A program made the position numbers and the translations under genes. From Casuarina equisetifolia (Eukaryota > Streptophyta > Magnoliopsida > Fagales > Casuarinaceae): a stretch of 64,000 nt of DNA. Under the pieces are notes generated by a model. The model saw nothing but the letters and a program-made list of their open reading frames with translations, made no database searches and was not told the origin of the DNA. This document shows, one piece after another, positions 45,701 to 57,528 of this stretch (position 1 is its first letter; each line of letters begins with the position of its first letter). The stretch is taken from NCBI GenBank assembly GCA_028551475.1, contig CM052357.1:26619745-26683744 (forward strand), written 5' to 3'.

Positions 45701-47506
45701 GTCTCTAATGGAGCAATTTTTGGAGGAGTTTCAACACTTTCACCAAGCTCAGAGAAAGGAAGTTGTCTATCTGCTTCAAGCCCTATTTCGCCCAATTGAT
45801 TGGCCCTGTCTAAAGCCAAAACAGAATCTGAAAATCCATCTGACAAGGTGACACCGTGAGATGCAGATATTTCTCCAGATTCACCCACTGGCTCTGCTTC
45901 CACAGATGCATCTTCCACAGTAATTTCTGCCAAGCCTATCCTTGAAAGAGCTTCAGCACCTTTACCATGCTCAGGCAAAGGAAGTTGCCTAGATCCTTCA
46001 AGCTCTACCTCAATGCTTTGATCTGCCTCGTGGAAAGCCAAACCAGAAGCTGAAAAACCAGTTGACAAGGTCCCACCATCAGATGTAGATACTTCTCCTG
46101 ACTCACCACATTTCTCTGCTTCTTGGGATGACTCCTTGATACTAGTCTCTAGTGAAGCTATTGTTGAAAGAGTTTCGGCAGTCTCACAATGCTCAGGCAA
46201 AGGAAGCTGCCTGTCACCTTGAAGTCCTATTTCCCTGCTTCGATCTTCCCCTTGTAAAGTGACTACAGAAGCTGAAAGTCCATCTGACAAGTTCACACCA
46301 TCAGATGCAGATATTTCTCCTGACTCATCAGTTTGCTCTGCTTCACAGGATGCCTCCTCCACTGTTTCAACATGCTCGGGCAAAGAAAGCTGCCCATCTC
46401 CTTCATAACCTGTTTCACAGCTCCGATCAGTTTGCCTCTTCTCCAAACCATCTGCTTCCTGCATTGCCCCTAACCAGCAACAAATGAGAATATAATTATA
46501 TATCAGACACACACGCCATCTTTCCTACCTAGCCCAAAACTACTTCATTAAAACTAATATATTGAGAGATAAGTATTAAGAGGAGGGCACAACCTAAGTC
46601 TGTTACCTTATCTTCCATCGAATGCATCGAGGAGTTATCTGACTCATCAACCCCCAAAGACTGCAGTGTTGATGAATCAATAACTGCCAGATCTGAAGCA
46701 TCGTTAGGTTCAACTTTCCTTTCAGTAACCAGTGACGATGCTGCTGGTTTAGGAGTAGTGGTAGATGCATCAGCACCATCTCCATGCTGCTCTGATCTGC
46801 CAGATGTTTTTGAGGATTTTACTTGGCTGGCACTGCCTTTGCCGTCCTTTTTCTGACGAAATTGTTGAAGCTGATCATAGAAAATCAAAACTCATAATAA
46901 AAATCTGAATTCACTCAAATTCACCACTTTTGGCAGGTGGCATAGCCGGAAAATGTAAATGGGCACAAATTCCCACTCCTAGGGAATGAACATGATACAA
47001 TCCACGCAATTTTATAAACCAGCTCTAAGATGTTAACCCAAACATGTAGTATTCAAACTCGTTGCTGCCCAGCTCTATTATCCTAACAACCAAACAATGA
47101 TTCAAGAACTCACGTCTAATCACACCAGACATAAATTCATCAAAAATCCAAGTGCTCTATTTCCTTGATGAAGTGCCAAAGACATTATGGAAAATAAAAG
47201 GTACAACCCTAATTCTCTTTCATTCCAGTCATCCACACAAAGCAACCAGCTCGGTCGCCCCTATACACTAATCCAACAGAAATCTAAGTACATTTTCATT
47301 AGGAACTCAGTATGCAAGAACAGAATGATTCACACGTATATCATTTCATCCCTACAATTATCCAACAAGAAATTCGAAGGTAACAACCATGGACCGCTTC
47401 AAATCTGGAAATCCTAGGGTATGTAGAATAAGCAAACAAAGCAAACAAAAAGGACCTTCTTGCGGCCAGCGGCCAGTAGATCCGTACGGCTCTTGAGCTT
47501 GTCCAT
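36790..47506 (-). CDS. Giant tail-anchored coiled-coil protein, At4g31570-like
   Basis: Eight exons on the minus strand keep one frame: 47506-47456, 46870-46607, 46458-40126 (6.3 kb), 39571-38710, 38613-37928, 37397-37208, 37070-36989 and 36892-36790, totalling 8,571 bases or 2,856 residues. All introns have GT/AG ends; the exon 3 acceptor is the least certain (an AG a few codons upstream is in the wrong frame). The protein starts MDKLKSRTDLLAAGRKK-LQQFRQKK, followed by a Ser-rich low-complexity part, a tandem repeat region (about residues 120-400), then some 2,000 residues of acidic heptad coiled coil including three 49-residue repeats (643-789). It ends with DRTLMRQPALRLG and a final hydrophobic helix (IIIYWAILHALLATIVV), a C-terminal membrane anchor. 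Length and both termini fit what I recall of Arabidopsis At4g31570 (labelled nucleoporin-like in databases; related to the TGN tether TNO1). A tethering or scaffold role on endomembranes or the nuclear envelope is inference. Confidence 0.93.
44407..44847 (-). repeat. Three 49-residue (seven-heptad) coiled-coil repeats
   Basis: Within the giant exon three consecutive 147-base units encode 49-residue blocks: ELADCKSLVADLRVENEKL..., ELSDNKNVVAALEVENSNL... and ELADCKGLMAALQVENAGL.... Each block ends in a K/R-rich heptad and a LENxKL-type segment. Forty-nine residues equals exactly seven heptads, so duplication keeps the coiled-coil register. Confidence 0.9.
45560..46420 (-). repeat. N-terminal tandem repeats, 222-bp period
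   Basis: The 5' part of exon 3 encodes four units of the pattern RQLPLPEH ... ETS.EEASCEAE ... GESGEISASDGVTLSDGFSASVLAL. The QLPLPEH anchors lie near 46391, 46207, 45985 and 45763, so the last three units are 222 bases (74 residues) apart and the first is shorter (about 61 residues). The units are acidic and Ser-rich, not coiled coil. Copy number is likely to vary between alleles or species. Confidence 0.88.
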
Positions 47507-48070
47507 CTGATCAGCTCCGTCCTCGGTTCCCACTGAGTCTCCACGCGAATCCAGAAGGCCCAATCACCATTAGAGATACTACCTCTTCTTCATTCCCAGA
47601 AAGTCATGAAAAAAAAAATCAATATAATGAAGAAGACCACAACTAATCAATAAATAAGTGAACAAATAAGCTTACTCAATAGAAAATTCGTCCTTATTTG
47701 GTCGCACAGAAAATAGAAGAAGATTCTAAAACACAAATTTCGTTTTCTTTTCAGAAATTGAGAAATTCAAGTCAACTAGTAAAACAAATAGCTGCCTCAT
47801 TCGGCTCGATCAGCAGTGGACAACTACGCTTTTGCATAAGATTCAAAAAACACAGTTTCGTGCAACAGACACGAAAACAAAAATCTGCTTCTAATTTCCT
47901 ACCGCCCAAACCCTAATTTCGCGCTCCAGTCAAAAACCAAGCGAAAGGAAATTTTGAAAAAGGAAAAAGCCAATGCAAAAACAGTTTGATTCAGGGAACA
48001 ACGAAACCAGAATGACTGACGAAACAAAGAAAACAGTGCGAATAAATGAAACGCGAGTGCACCTATGTTA
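47507..48070 (-). promoter_or_regulatory. Probable 5' leader of the coiled-coil gene with telo-box
   Basis: The sequence upstream of the ATG at 47506 contains AAACCCTAA (47908-47916), the plant telo-box often found near transcription starts of broadly expressed genes. A possible 5' UTR intron could run from the GT at about 48061 to an AG nearer the ATG. No transcript evidence is available. Confidence 0.4.
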
Positions 48071-51000
48071 AGCGCCGGGCGATCTGCTCGACGTCGTCGT
48101 CGTGATTATGGTGGTTCCCGTTTGGTGCCAATTGCTCTAGTTGCAAGAAAAAGCAAACTCCGATGGTACAATGATTTTCCTATTCCTATTCATTTTCCTT
48201 CTTTTGTTTTTTTCCCTCTCTTAGATCTAACGCAAACTTCGTTTTCTCTGTACCATCTGTGGGTACAACGTCGAGACGGGCTTCGCTGTAACAAACCAAA
48301 AGAACATTAAAAAACAAAAAAAACAGCCCAACGAAGCACGCAAACGTGAGGAACGTGTCAGATCCGACGGCTTCCGCGGGCTCATCAGACAGATCTGACA
48401 GTCACCGAAGGATAGCCGTGTAGTAGACGGCCCAGCTTACACCGTCAGATATATTCCCATGATCTGATGGTCGTTGCGTTATAGGTCGTCGTACGAATTT
48501 TAGATGAAAAGTAGCAATTGGACGTTCCAAGTTAAATTTTTAAAAAAAATAATAATAATAAAAGGAATTTGGTACATGCAATGTCTTTTGTGGAATCAAC
48601 CATCTCACAAATAAATAAATGCATAAATTAAGTCATAAACACACACAAAAAAAATGATGCAACTATTGATCTCTTTTCTTTTTATTAAGTTTTTCTGAAA
48701 AACTATAAAAGTGATATTTACAAGATTAACACATAACCCATATATGGTTGTTCTCATTTATCAAACTTCATCGATAGTATATATGTAATAGTTTCTCTCT
48801 TAACTAGTAGCTATAATATAAAACAGCACCCTCTAATTGTCATCCTCACAACAGTGCAACCCTTTTTTTCTTTTTCCTATTTTTTTCATGTTGTTTTTTA
48901 ATTAATACATAATATAATAATAGTTAAATACAACTACAATATACAACAAATATATCTAAAACGAGATATACTTACTAATTACCCAAAATGGATATAATAA
49001 TTAATTTACATATTTATCATTACTTCCACATAACAAATGACTAATTTAACTTATTACTTTCACTCCAAACTCCTCACAACATAAAATCAAAACCTAATAG
49101 ATATTAACCAGTTAAGTTAAGATGAAATAAAGCTTTGAGTATGAGACTTGCATTAAAAGAACTTTTGTTAACAAAATGAGTTCTTCTTTATATAAAAGGT
49201 TCAAGTTCATCTCTTTTTAAAAGGTTTTATCAAAAAAATAAAATGTCTAAATTTATAAGACATATTATAAATATTTTTTTCTCTAATATGACTTTATTGT
49301 CCAATATTCACTATAATCCTTAAGATACATGGAGAAAGAATTGGCTTTAATATAATATGAAAAGCCTAGATCACCTCTTTTTAAGAGGACGAAGTTGAAA
49401 TTTGAAATGTCAAAAACCTAAATCTTCCTTTCCTCGGGAGGCTTCCTGAGGCAAGTCATTTCCGACACAATAACTTGGCGTTTCAACCGCCCGCGTTTGC
49501 AATTTACGAAAGCGGTGGTTAAGTGATAGAAACAGTACGCCCTAAAGTCCAACCCAACCAAATTGCTAAGTCGGGGCGAACAATCAAAACTCTGACCCGA
49601 CTCATTTTGTTCAAATTCAGGTTCTACGTTGGCCCGACCCGATTTGATGTAGTCCAACCCAAACCCAATTCATTCTAGTTCAGTTGGGTTTCAATCTTAT
49701 AGACAAAAGATTGTCAACTAGTTTTCATCAAAGCTAAACTACTGGGCCAATTCACGGAATTGGCCTCCAAACTCTCGTTGAAATTACTCCAACAACGTTT
49801 TGTATCTTTCTACACGTTACACGACCTCTTTATTTTAACCAAATTTAGAATTCTACCATTAGTATGTATATTTGTTATTATGCATTCTATTTATTTTAGT
49901 CAAACTTTGGGATTTCATCATTAATATGTTCTATAGTTAGTCCTTCAAAAATCCCATGCAGAGGATCTCTTTTTAAATGTCACAAACATACTTTAAATAC
50001 AACATACTTTTTCTCCTGCTCTCTCTCTATTGTTTCTATTTTTAGCATAAAATAGCTGGAAAGAATAAACGAGTGTTGAATGCGGCATACAATGAAAGTT
50101 GAACGGAAGAAGTATGAGAGCCCAAATTAGTCCCGAGTTCTTTAGTGACGGTCAAAAAAGAACGAAATCATTCAGCGTTTATGCAGAGTATAACGTGTGC
50201 TGTGGGAGCCAAATAGAGTCAAGTCAAAGAAGCTATTTGGGTGCTTTCTTTTAGAGTCTCTGGACTCACGACCTAAAAAGGCCAAACAATAGCTGACACT
50301 TGGTCTTTTAACAAGTGTGGGTTTTTGTCCATCTTGTAGATTTTGATAAGTAAAGTTATTTGTATAAATACTTTATTGACTAGTTAAGTCTCCCATCTAA
50401 CTCCTTCTTTATATACATTAAATTTTACTACAAGAAGAAATTTTGAAACAACAATGTAATTATCATTTGTTGCATTTGGCTATGAGAAAATATCTAACAA
50501 TGTAAGGCATTTTCTCACGTCACTCACTATGCCACTCTCTCTCATAAAACATTGAGCATACTCATTTACCAAAAACACATGACTCACACACATAATTATT
50601 GTTACTATTCACGCGGGTAAAGAGAGTGTTTTTATGTAGCCATTATTGGTCGCCTTCTTCGTCTTGTTTTCATAATAGTTTTAAAGCTATCTCATCAAGT
50701 CATTACTAAAAGAGAATAAAGTAAAAGATTTAATACAATTTGCATATCACATATAAAGAAATATTGTATGTTTTCTGATATGTTTTGTATTTTGTAAAAA
50801 AACTTACTTTTATTTTTATGATCAATGCTTAGATCTTGTAAAAGAATCTCATTTGAAGTCATATTTTTTAATAGTTTTAGGTCATTACTGTATGGCCCAA
50901 TTTTGGTACCTCATGAAATGAGTCTAATTCAAGTAAGTTTTGAGATTAACTATTAAATTTTGAGATTAAATAAGGTTGAATTCAAAGAAAATGAGTTTTT

Positions 51001-54000
51001 GATTTTTCTTAAGCACTAAAAGAAATCAATTTGCAGTGCATAAGATTAAATCATTGTACAAGTATGATCTATATATGTGTTAGGATTAGAGTGAAAATTA
51101 GTAAACCTATATATATTCCATGTATGTTATATAAATATTCATAGGAATATTTTAGGAGTTATTCTCTTCTGTGTTGATTAAAATTCTTAGTGCTATTTGG
51201 TTAAGACTCTTGCAACATCTAGCTAGAACTCCTTTTGGTGTTAGTATAAAAAAGGAAGACTACAAAAAAACCCAAAGGACCAAAAGAGAAAAAGTTATGC
51301 CTCATGAGGGTGACAACCAAAGAGTACTACTTTGTGTAGTAGTCATAGGCTAAGAGAGAATCAAGTAAGTTGTTATGAATATTTAAAATAGATGTATGAG
51401 AGCTATGTGTGTGAATCTTGTAATCAACATTTTTGTATTATCATAAAGAAATTTAATAAGAGGAGAAGGGGCCGGTAGTTACGCCAGTGATTGGAGATGT
51501 ATATGTCTATATATTCATGTGATGGGTCGCTTCCGTAACAATATGTTGATGGCCTCTTATTGACAAAATGTTTCTAATACCTCTAACATTTCAAAGTCAT
51601 TACACTTTATCATTTGATTCTAATATCTTTATTAATAACGTTTGAAACAATATCAAAACGTGGATAAGATGTGATTAGATCACAAGCCTAACGGTTTGTC
51701 TGCCCCATCAGATGAAATGCTTCTAGCATTGACGTTTTCACGAAGGCACTAATATAAGATGCCTCCCATGTGAAACTCGTTGCCTTCTACAAACTTGGTC
51801 CTCTTAAATTAAAGGTTTTACGGTTTAAAGCAACCTCTGTCATTGGTTTTTTCTTCCTTGTTCTTTCTCCGAGCGCGTCATCGGTTTTACAAGATGCTTT
51901 GTGGACGCCCATAAATATTGACTTTAATGTCCAATTCATCGATATTCTCTACTTTGTTGGTAAACAAAGGGCTCATTTGTTTAGAGACTTGTTCGCATAT
52001 TTTTGGCAAGTTGCAAAAAAGTCCACACCCGTTATACTCTAGAATCAACACGTCTGCCCATTGAGCACGTGAATGTCCATCGATAGAGAATCCTATGAGT
52101 CAAAGTCTACAAGTAAATGAGTATTCAATTAGGTAATCAAAACATGTGGGGGACTTTCATGGGAAAAAGTTTTGAATAAATAGATAATAGGAAGTTAAGA
52201 AGTGATAATTCTAAGAATTTCTTTAACAAAAATAATAAAAAAGAGATATCTCGTATGTTAAGGGTAATATTTGAAATGTTAAGAATAGTTTTCGAAAAAA
52301 AAATTGGTAAGAATAATAGGACAAAAGTTATACATTGCTTAAATCATGTTTAGGAATTCTTTTTCTAAAGATAAAAGTCTCATGTTTTTCTAAACAACTT
52401 TTGCACAGAGTTAAGCTTTTTAACATAACATAAGATTGAGATCAAGAGGAAGCATCTAATGTGCAAAATCTATAGTTCAAAGTAATTTGCTAAGAAATAT
52501 ATAATGTTAAAAGTCAATGTGAAATAATTTCACATTGTTAAAATATGAGCTTGTAAAGTTATTTATATATAAGAAATGTCTTAGTTTCTTAGAGCTTAAT
52601 TTTATGAAATGATTGAATTTTGTAATATAGTATTAAAGTTTGGTGATCTTTTAACATCATTGTAGATATAGGTATAGTTTGACTTAGAATTTACGTATTA
52701 AAAGTGTCATAGTAGTAAATGTTCCCATTCCCTAAAATTAATTTTTGTGGAAGAATTAAACTTTGTAAATAAAATGTATACCTTTGAAACAAATCTTACA
52801 ACCCACATTTCTTATGAAGGGATATGTTAAAAAAATACAACAAACACAATATAATAGGTCAACTTTTGTGCACAAATAAGTTTTTCAACAAAAATTGTCT
52901 TAAGAATCTTGAACAAAAAAAGATACGCACGTGTGTATATAATTTTTTCACGAGATTAAAGTAATTTCATAGAATCACCTAATAAAAACCCATATATGAT
53001 TAATTGAAATAATGATTCTTCTACCACTTAACATTAAAAAACACTCCATAATCTTTTAGATCAGTGTGTTTTCTCCAATAATATTCTGACCAAATAATTT
53101 AATCTTGATTATGCATGGACAGAATCCCAAAAAAATCACAAATCACGGCAGAGACCCTCATGTGAAAGAGAAGCAGGGTAGGTTTGGAGACAAATTCGAT
53201 GGTCATTTGATTGGGCAAGCCTACCTGTAACAAGGAATCAAATCCCCAAACATATCTTCTGGAATGTTGCGTAGCTGCATTTAATTACAATTAGAAAATT
53301 ACAGAAATCTTATTCCCATTATCATGTTCCATTAATAAAATACAAGTCAAGCATTGTATTCCACCTTTCCCAATTAAATAAACAGTTGATTGTTTTAAAA
53401 CACTAAACTCTTCAGATTGCCAAAGAAGGTCCTCGTAGTAAATTGGATTTGGTATCACAGTCAGTATGCGCAAACTTATGTACATCACAAATGGCTGTAA
53501 CAAAAAAAATTATGGACTCTTTGGCTTTTTCAGTAAACAGAACAAAAAAAGAAAAAGAAAAAAAGAGTTTTTGTTTTATTCATTCAAACGGCAGCGTGTT
53601 GACTAATGTTTAAAAACAGGATCCAGGTTGGAAGATGTGATCTGAGGGATCTGCTGGTGGTGATCTCCATCACGAGGTTGAATCAAAATCAATTTTGTTT
53701 TAGAATAACGTGGGATACACTAGAATATTTTGCAATGCAAAACCGAGACAGCTCAAGTTTTTTATAAGATTTTTCTCTTGATTTTGTCCCTCTGAAATAT
53801 TTCAAACAGCAAATCATAGCCTCCCGTGCACCAAACGTCGACTTATGCATTAAACTAATCTTCCGAGTGCTTTCCAAGAAAAAGCTTATTAAAACAAAGT
53901 CAACCGTTTATATTCGTTGTAGAAAACTTTTTTTTTTGCCAAAAATTCATAGATAGTGCTTCGACTTTCAGAGGCAAGGTCCTCGATGCCCAACGAAGCA

Positions 54001-54815
54001 AGCTGGACCTTTTTGATACGTTTAACAAGAATTTTTGTGCAAAATGGGCTTTTTCTATAATTTCCTTATTCCATCTCCCTTCTAGATTGTTTATGTGGAG
54101 GGTGACCTTTAATGATGGGATATATTACAAAAGGTCACTCTTTTTAGACACCAAATACGAACTAATAAATACTCTTGTTAAAAGCTGACTATATATAATA
54201 TGAACAATATATACAAAATGAAAGTAATATTCGATTCTTTTTGATCAAATTTAAATAAAAAAAATACCCATGTAATTTTACAACTAATTTTTGAATTAAG
54301 TTTAAAAATTAAGGACATTTTTATAGAAAATACTCAATAATCTTACCGATTAAAATATTTAGATCAACATAAATGAAATTACTCGGACCCTTCTTGACAT
54401 TTTAAAAGTGGTGCCGTGGAAAAGCAAGGAATCTTTTTTTAAAATATATATTTATCTTTCAAGGAGAAATGAGTATAAAGTAAACTATATCATTACAATT
54501 TAAAATCAAGAGAAGTGGACTTTAACAAAAAAATAAAAATAAAAGTACGACATGTTGTGGGTTTTTTAGATTTTATTTTTTCGACATCCCAACTCAATCA
54601 CAATCCACTAAGTTGTTTCGTTCGTTTAGATTTGTTGACATTGCAAAAATTTATAGTTCTTTTTTATGGTTTAAGGAACTGGCCCACCGCTTTCCTCTTT
54701 GTTCATACTCCCAATCTGGTACCAGCTAATTTTCTCGATTGAATACAGATTCGTGACACGCGTCGACAACACGTAGCCCCACCACTTCGGGGTTCTCGAG
54801 AAGTAATCTGGTCGC
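48071..54815. other. Long AT-rich spacer between divergent genes
   Basis: About 6.7 kb with no supported gene, transposon domain or RNA gene. All open frames are short (the longest, 51770-52042, is 90 codons) and without known motifs. If the Arabidopsis order held, a small HCF153-like gene might be expected between the coiled-coil and WRKY genes, but I see none. AT-rich runs near 48540-49050 and 52160-52900 may be decayed transposons. Confidence 0.6.
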
Positions 54816-55664
54816 GGTCAACTCTCTCCTCCGATTATGACCGTCGGATCACTTTTGGGGAATCGTACGGTTACAATTAAGAAACACCGGCATCCTCGGT
54901 TTTTAAGAAAAAAGAAAAGTTGGTCAACAGTTTCGGATTAAGAAAACGAGCAACTCCACGTGATCGCCACTTTTGGTCAGCCTACTTTCTACTGCACAAG
55001 GATTCTCGGTTTTCTCATGCCGTTTTCTCGCGAGTCTCTCGTGGGTGCCGGAGTTCGAAATTTTGCCGTCCGTTAAAATGTTGAATTCCCTCTGTCAAGT
55101 CTAAGCCTGGTTTTTCCGGATTTTCAAATTGAATTCCAAGTCAACTTCCACCTGCTTACCACTTAAAACAAAGAAATCATTATTATTTTCTGCAACTATC
55201 ATTTATGTTTAGTCAAATTAATTTTTTAGTGCCACCGCATGATTCATGCCTGTGAGGAAAAGGAAACTTACAATTAATTTTTAAGCTAATTTTTTTAAAA
55301 TTAAGTTTTGGGCATTTGAATATATTTTTTATGTTTATTATTTAAAAATAAGTGGAGTTTACGCGACAACGTGACCCAGTCCACTTTCTGGAACCAAAGC
55401 ATACGGCGTGTAAGCTTGAATGGACACTGTGATTTACATATTCTTCCGTGTATTCTCGACGAAAAGTCGGGGGAGAAATTTTTAGTATCTTTTGTTAGAC
55501 CGAACCCAATAAGTCCTCTCACCGTTCTTTAATTTATTCAAAGATGGGACCCACCACGCATTTCTTCTACAGAAATAACCCTGATTGTTTATTTATTTAT
55601 TCACCACCTTCCATAGAAATCTTCAAACTTATCTCGGCCGTCGGATCTTGCACCCACTTTGACT
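54816..55664. promoter_or_regulatory. Cluster of W-box cores upstream of the WRKY gene
   Basis: The TTGAC core recognised by WRKY factors occurs repeatedly before the WRKY gene: full W-boxes TTGACC on the minus strand at 54816-54821 and 54922-54927, cores at about 55094, 55140 and 55212 on the minus strand, and TTGACT at 55659-55664 on the plus strand. WRKY11/17-type genes are known to be pathogen-responsive and often WRKY-regulated, so self- or cross-regulation is plausible. The count has not been tested against chance. Confidence 0.5.
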
Positions 55665-55843
55665 TTCAACTGCTTTCTTCCCTACCTCTTACCCGGTCAT
55701 CCGGTGACCCCCTCCCCCTTATATCGCTCCCAATCTCCTCCCCGTTCCCAACTCTCCCTCTCTTCTCGGCCTGTGATTTTTCGGAACCTTGGAGACTTCG
55801 ATGACTTTTTAGCTTTGTAACCTCCCTCTCTTCCCTCTCCTTC

Positions 55844-55846
<3 letters not shown>

Positions 55847-55881
<35 letters not shown>
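55847..55881 (+). repeat. CT microsatellite in the WRKY leader
   Basis: A pure CT run ends 14 bases before the WRKY start codon. CT/GA leaders occur at four genes of this window (SOX-1, SOX-3, SOX-4 and this one). Confidence 0.9.
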
Positions 55882-55883
<2 letters not shown>

Positions 55884-55894
55884 GGGCTCTGAGA

Positions 55895-57528
55895 ATGGCG
55901 GTGGAGCTCATGGGCTTTCAGAAGATGGACGATCAGAAGGCGATACAGGAAGCTGCGTCGCAGGGCCTGAAGAGCATGGAACACCTGATCCGGGTCTTGT
56001 CTCACCAGCCTAACCAGTTGGACTGCACCGACATAACGGACCTCACCGTCTCCAACTTCAAGAAGGTCATTTCTCTCCTGAACCGAACCGGCCATGCCAG
56101 GTTCCGGCGGGGACCCCTTCGACCCGCTTCTTCCATCTCTTCATCATCCTCATCCGCATCCCTCTTCGTTCCTCACTCACAAACCCTAACCCTAGCTCCG
56201 ACTCCGATCACCTCTACGCCCACCGTGTCTCCGGCGCCGATTGTAGGCCCGGCGACGGTACCTCAGGCTCCGATCTCTACCCCATCGAGCTTTGTCCCGT
56301 CTCAGACTTTAACCCTTGACTTCACAAAGCCCAATGTTTTCGCCTCCAACCCGAAGACCACGGAACTGGAGTTCACAAAGGAGAGCTTCAGCGTATCGTC
56401 AAACTCCTCGTTCATGTCGTCGGCAATCACCGGCGACGGCAGTGTTTCCAACGGAAAGCTAGGGGCCTCGATCTTGGTCGCCCCTTCCTCAACGGTTTCT
56501 GGAGGGAAGCCACCGCTCTCGGCGGCTCCGTACAAGAAGAGGTGCCACGAGCACTCCGACAATGTCTCCGGAAAATTCTCCGGCTCCGGCAGCAAGTGCC
56601 ATTGCTCGAAGAGAAGGTACGCGGCACCCTTCCCCCATCTACGCTTTTTTTTTTTTTTTTTTTAACTCATCACCACTGATTTTAGGTCGTTCAGGGAACC
56701 CTCTTTGGTTGTAAATTGAACAACTCGGTTCCAACCGAGTCGACTCGGTAGAATTGCGGTTGTTAGATCTACGTGAAGCCTAGTTTTCGGGTCAACGAAT
56801 GGGCCCGTAACAGTGATTTTTCACTGTAAAACAAGGCACGCGCGACACTGACACGACAGGGGGTGCCGGTTATTTGTATCGTAGTGTATTAGGATGTTTC
56901 AGATAAAAATAAAAACTAAAAAAAGGAAAAGGACCTGGTGTCAAAAATTCAAACTTCGTAAACGGCACAGTTTTGTCTTTTTATATGTCGATAATACACT
57001 CGGGCCTTCGATTTTGACCAAAGTCATACTTTTAGATTAATCACATGCTTCTATTATTGTCTTCTTTATTTTGTGATTTTTGTTGCTTATAAATCTTTTT
57101 CTATGGTTTCAGAAAAAATCGTGTGAAGAAAATAATCAAAGTCCCGGCGATCAGCGCGAAGATTGCTGATATTCCGGCGGATGAGTATTCATGGAGAAAA
57201 TACGGTCAAAAGCCGATCAAGGGATCACCTTACCCACGGTAACTATTCATATTCATGTTCATACTCCCTCATCTCCGACCGTCGGTTTTTGTTTTGAATT
57301 GTGAAGTCAGTACATCGGCGTCTCACTAACGCGGATTATATTTGTTTCAGTGGATATTACAAGTGTAGTACGGTAAGGGGGTGCCCGGCGAAGAAACACG
57401 TGGAGAGGGACCCGGGTGATCCGGGGATGCTAATCGTAACGTACGAGGGGGAGCACCGGCACGCGGCTCCACCTGCGATGCAGGAGAACGTGGCGGCTGG
57501 AATGGGGTTGGTGTTCGAGTCAACGTAG
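55895..57528 (+). CDS. WRKY11/17: Group IId WRKY transcription factor (WRKY11/17 type)
   Basis: Three exons: 55895-56616, 57113-57238 and 57351-57528, with GT/AG introns in phase 2, giving 341 residues. The N-terminus [20 protein letters not shown] and the segment [23 protein letters not shown] contain the calmodulin-binding region and HARF motif of group IId. A Ser/Pro/Thr-rich middle follows, then the plant zinc-cluster part with [11 protein letters not shown] and a basic nuclear signal (KNRVKK), and the WRKY domain with WRKYGQK at 268-274 and a zinc site C288-x5-C294-x23-H318-x-H320. The second intron splits the Arg codon of SPYPR/GYYK, the R-type position expected for this group. The frame reading past the first donor is intron, including a poly-T tract near 56646. 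Such factors bind W-boxes and modulate basal defence in Arabidopsis; here that role is inferred. Confidence 0.97.

Noticed and set aside
51770-52042. 90-codon frame as a candidate HCF153-like small gene
   Set aside because: No resemblance to that family and no splice-linked continuation; it looks random in AT-rich DNA.
55544-55804. Open frame just upstream of the WRKY start as an upstream gene
   Set aside because: It lies in the CT-rich promoter/leader, has no motif, and ends before the WRKY ATG in another frame; probably leader sequence.
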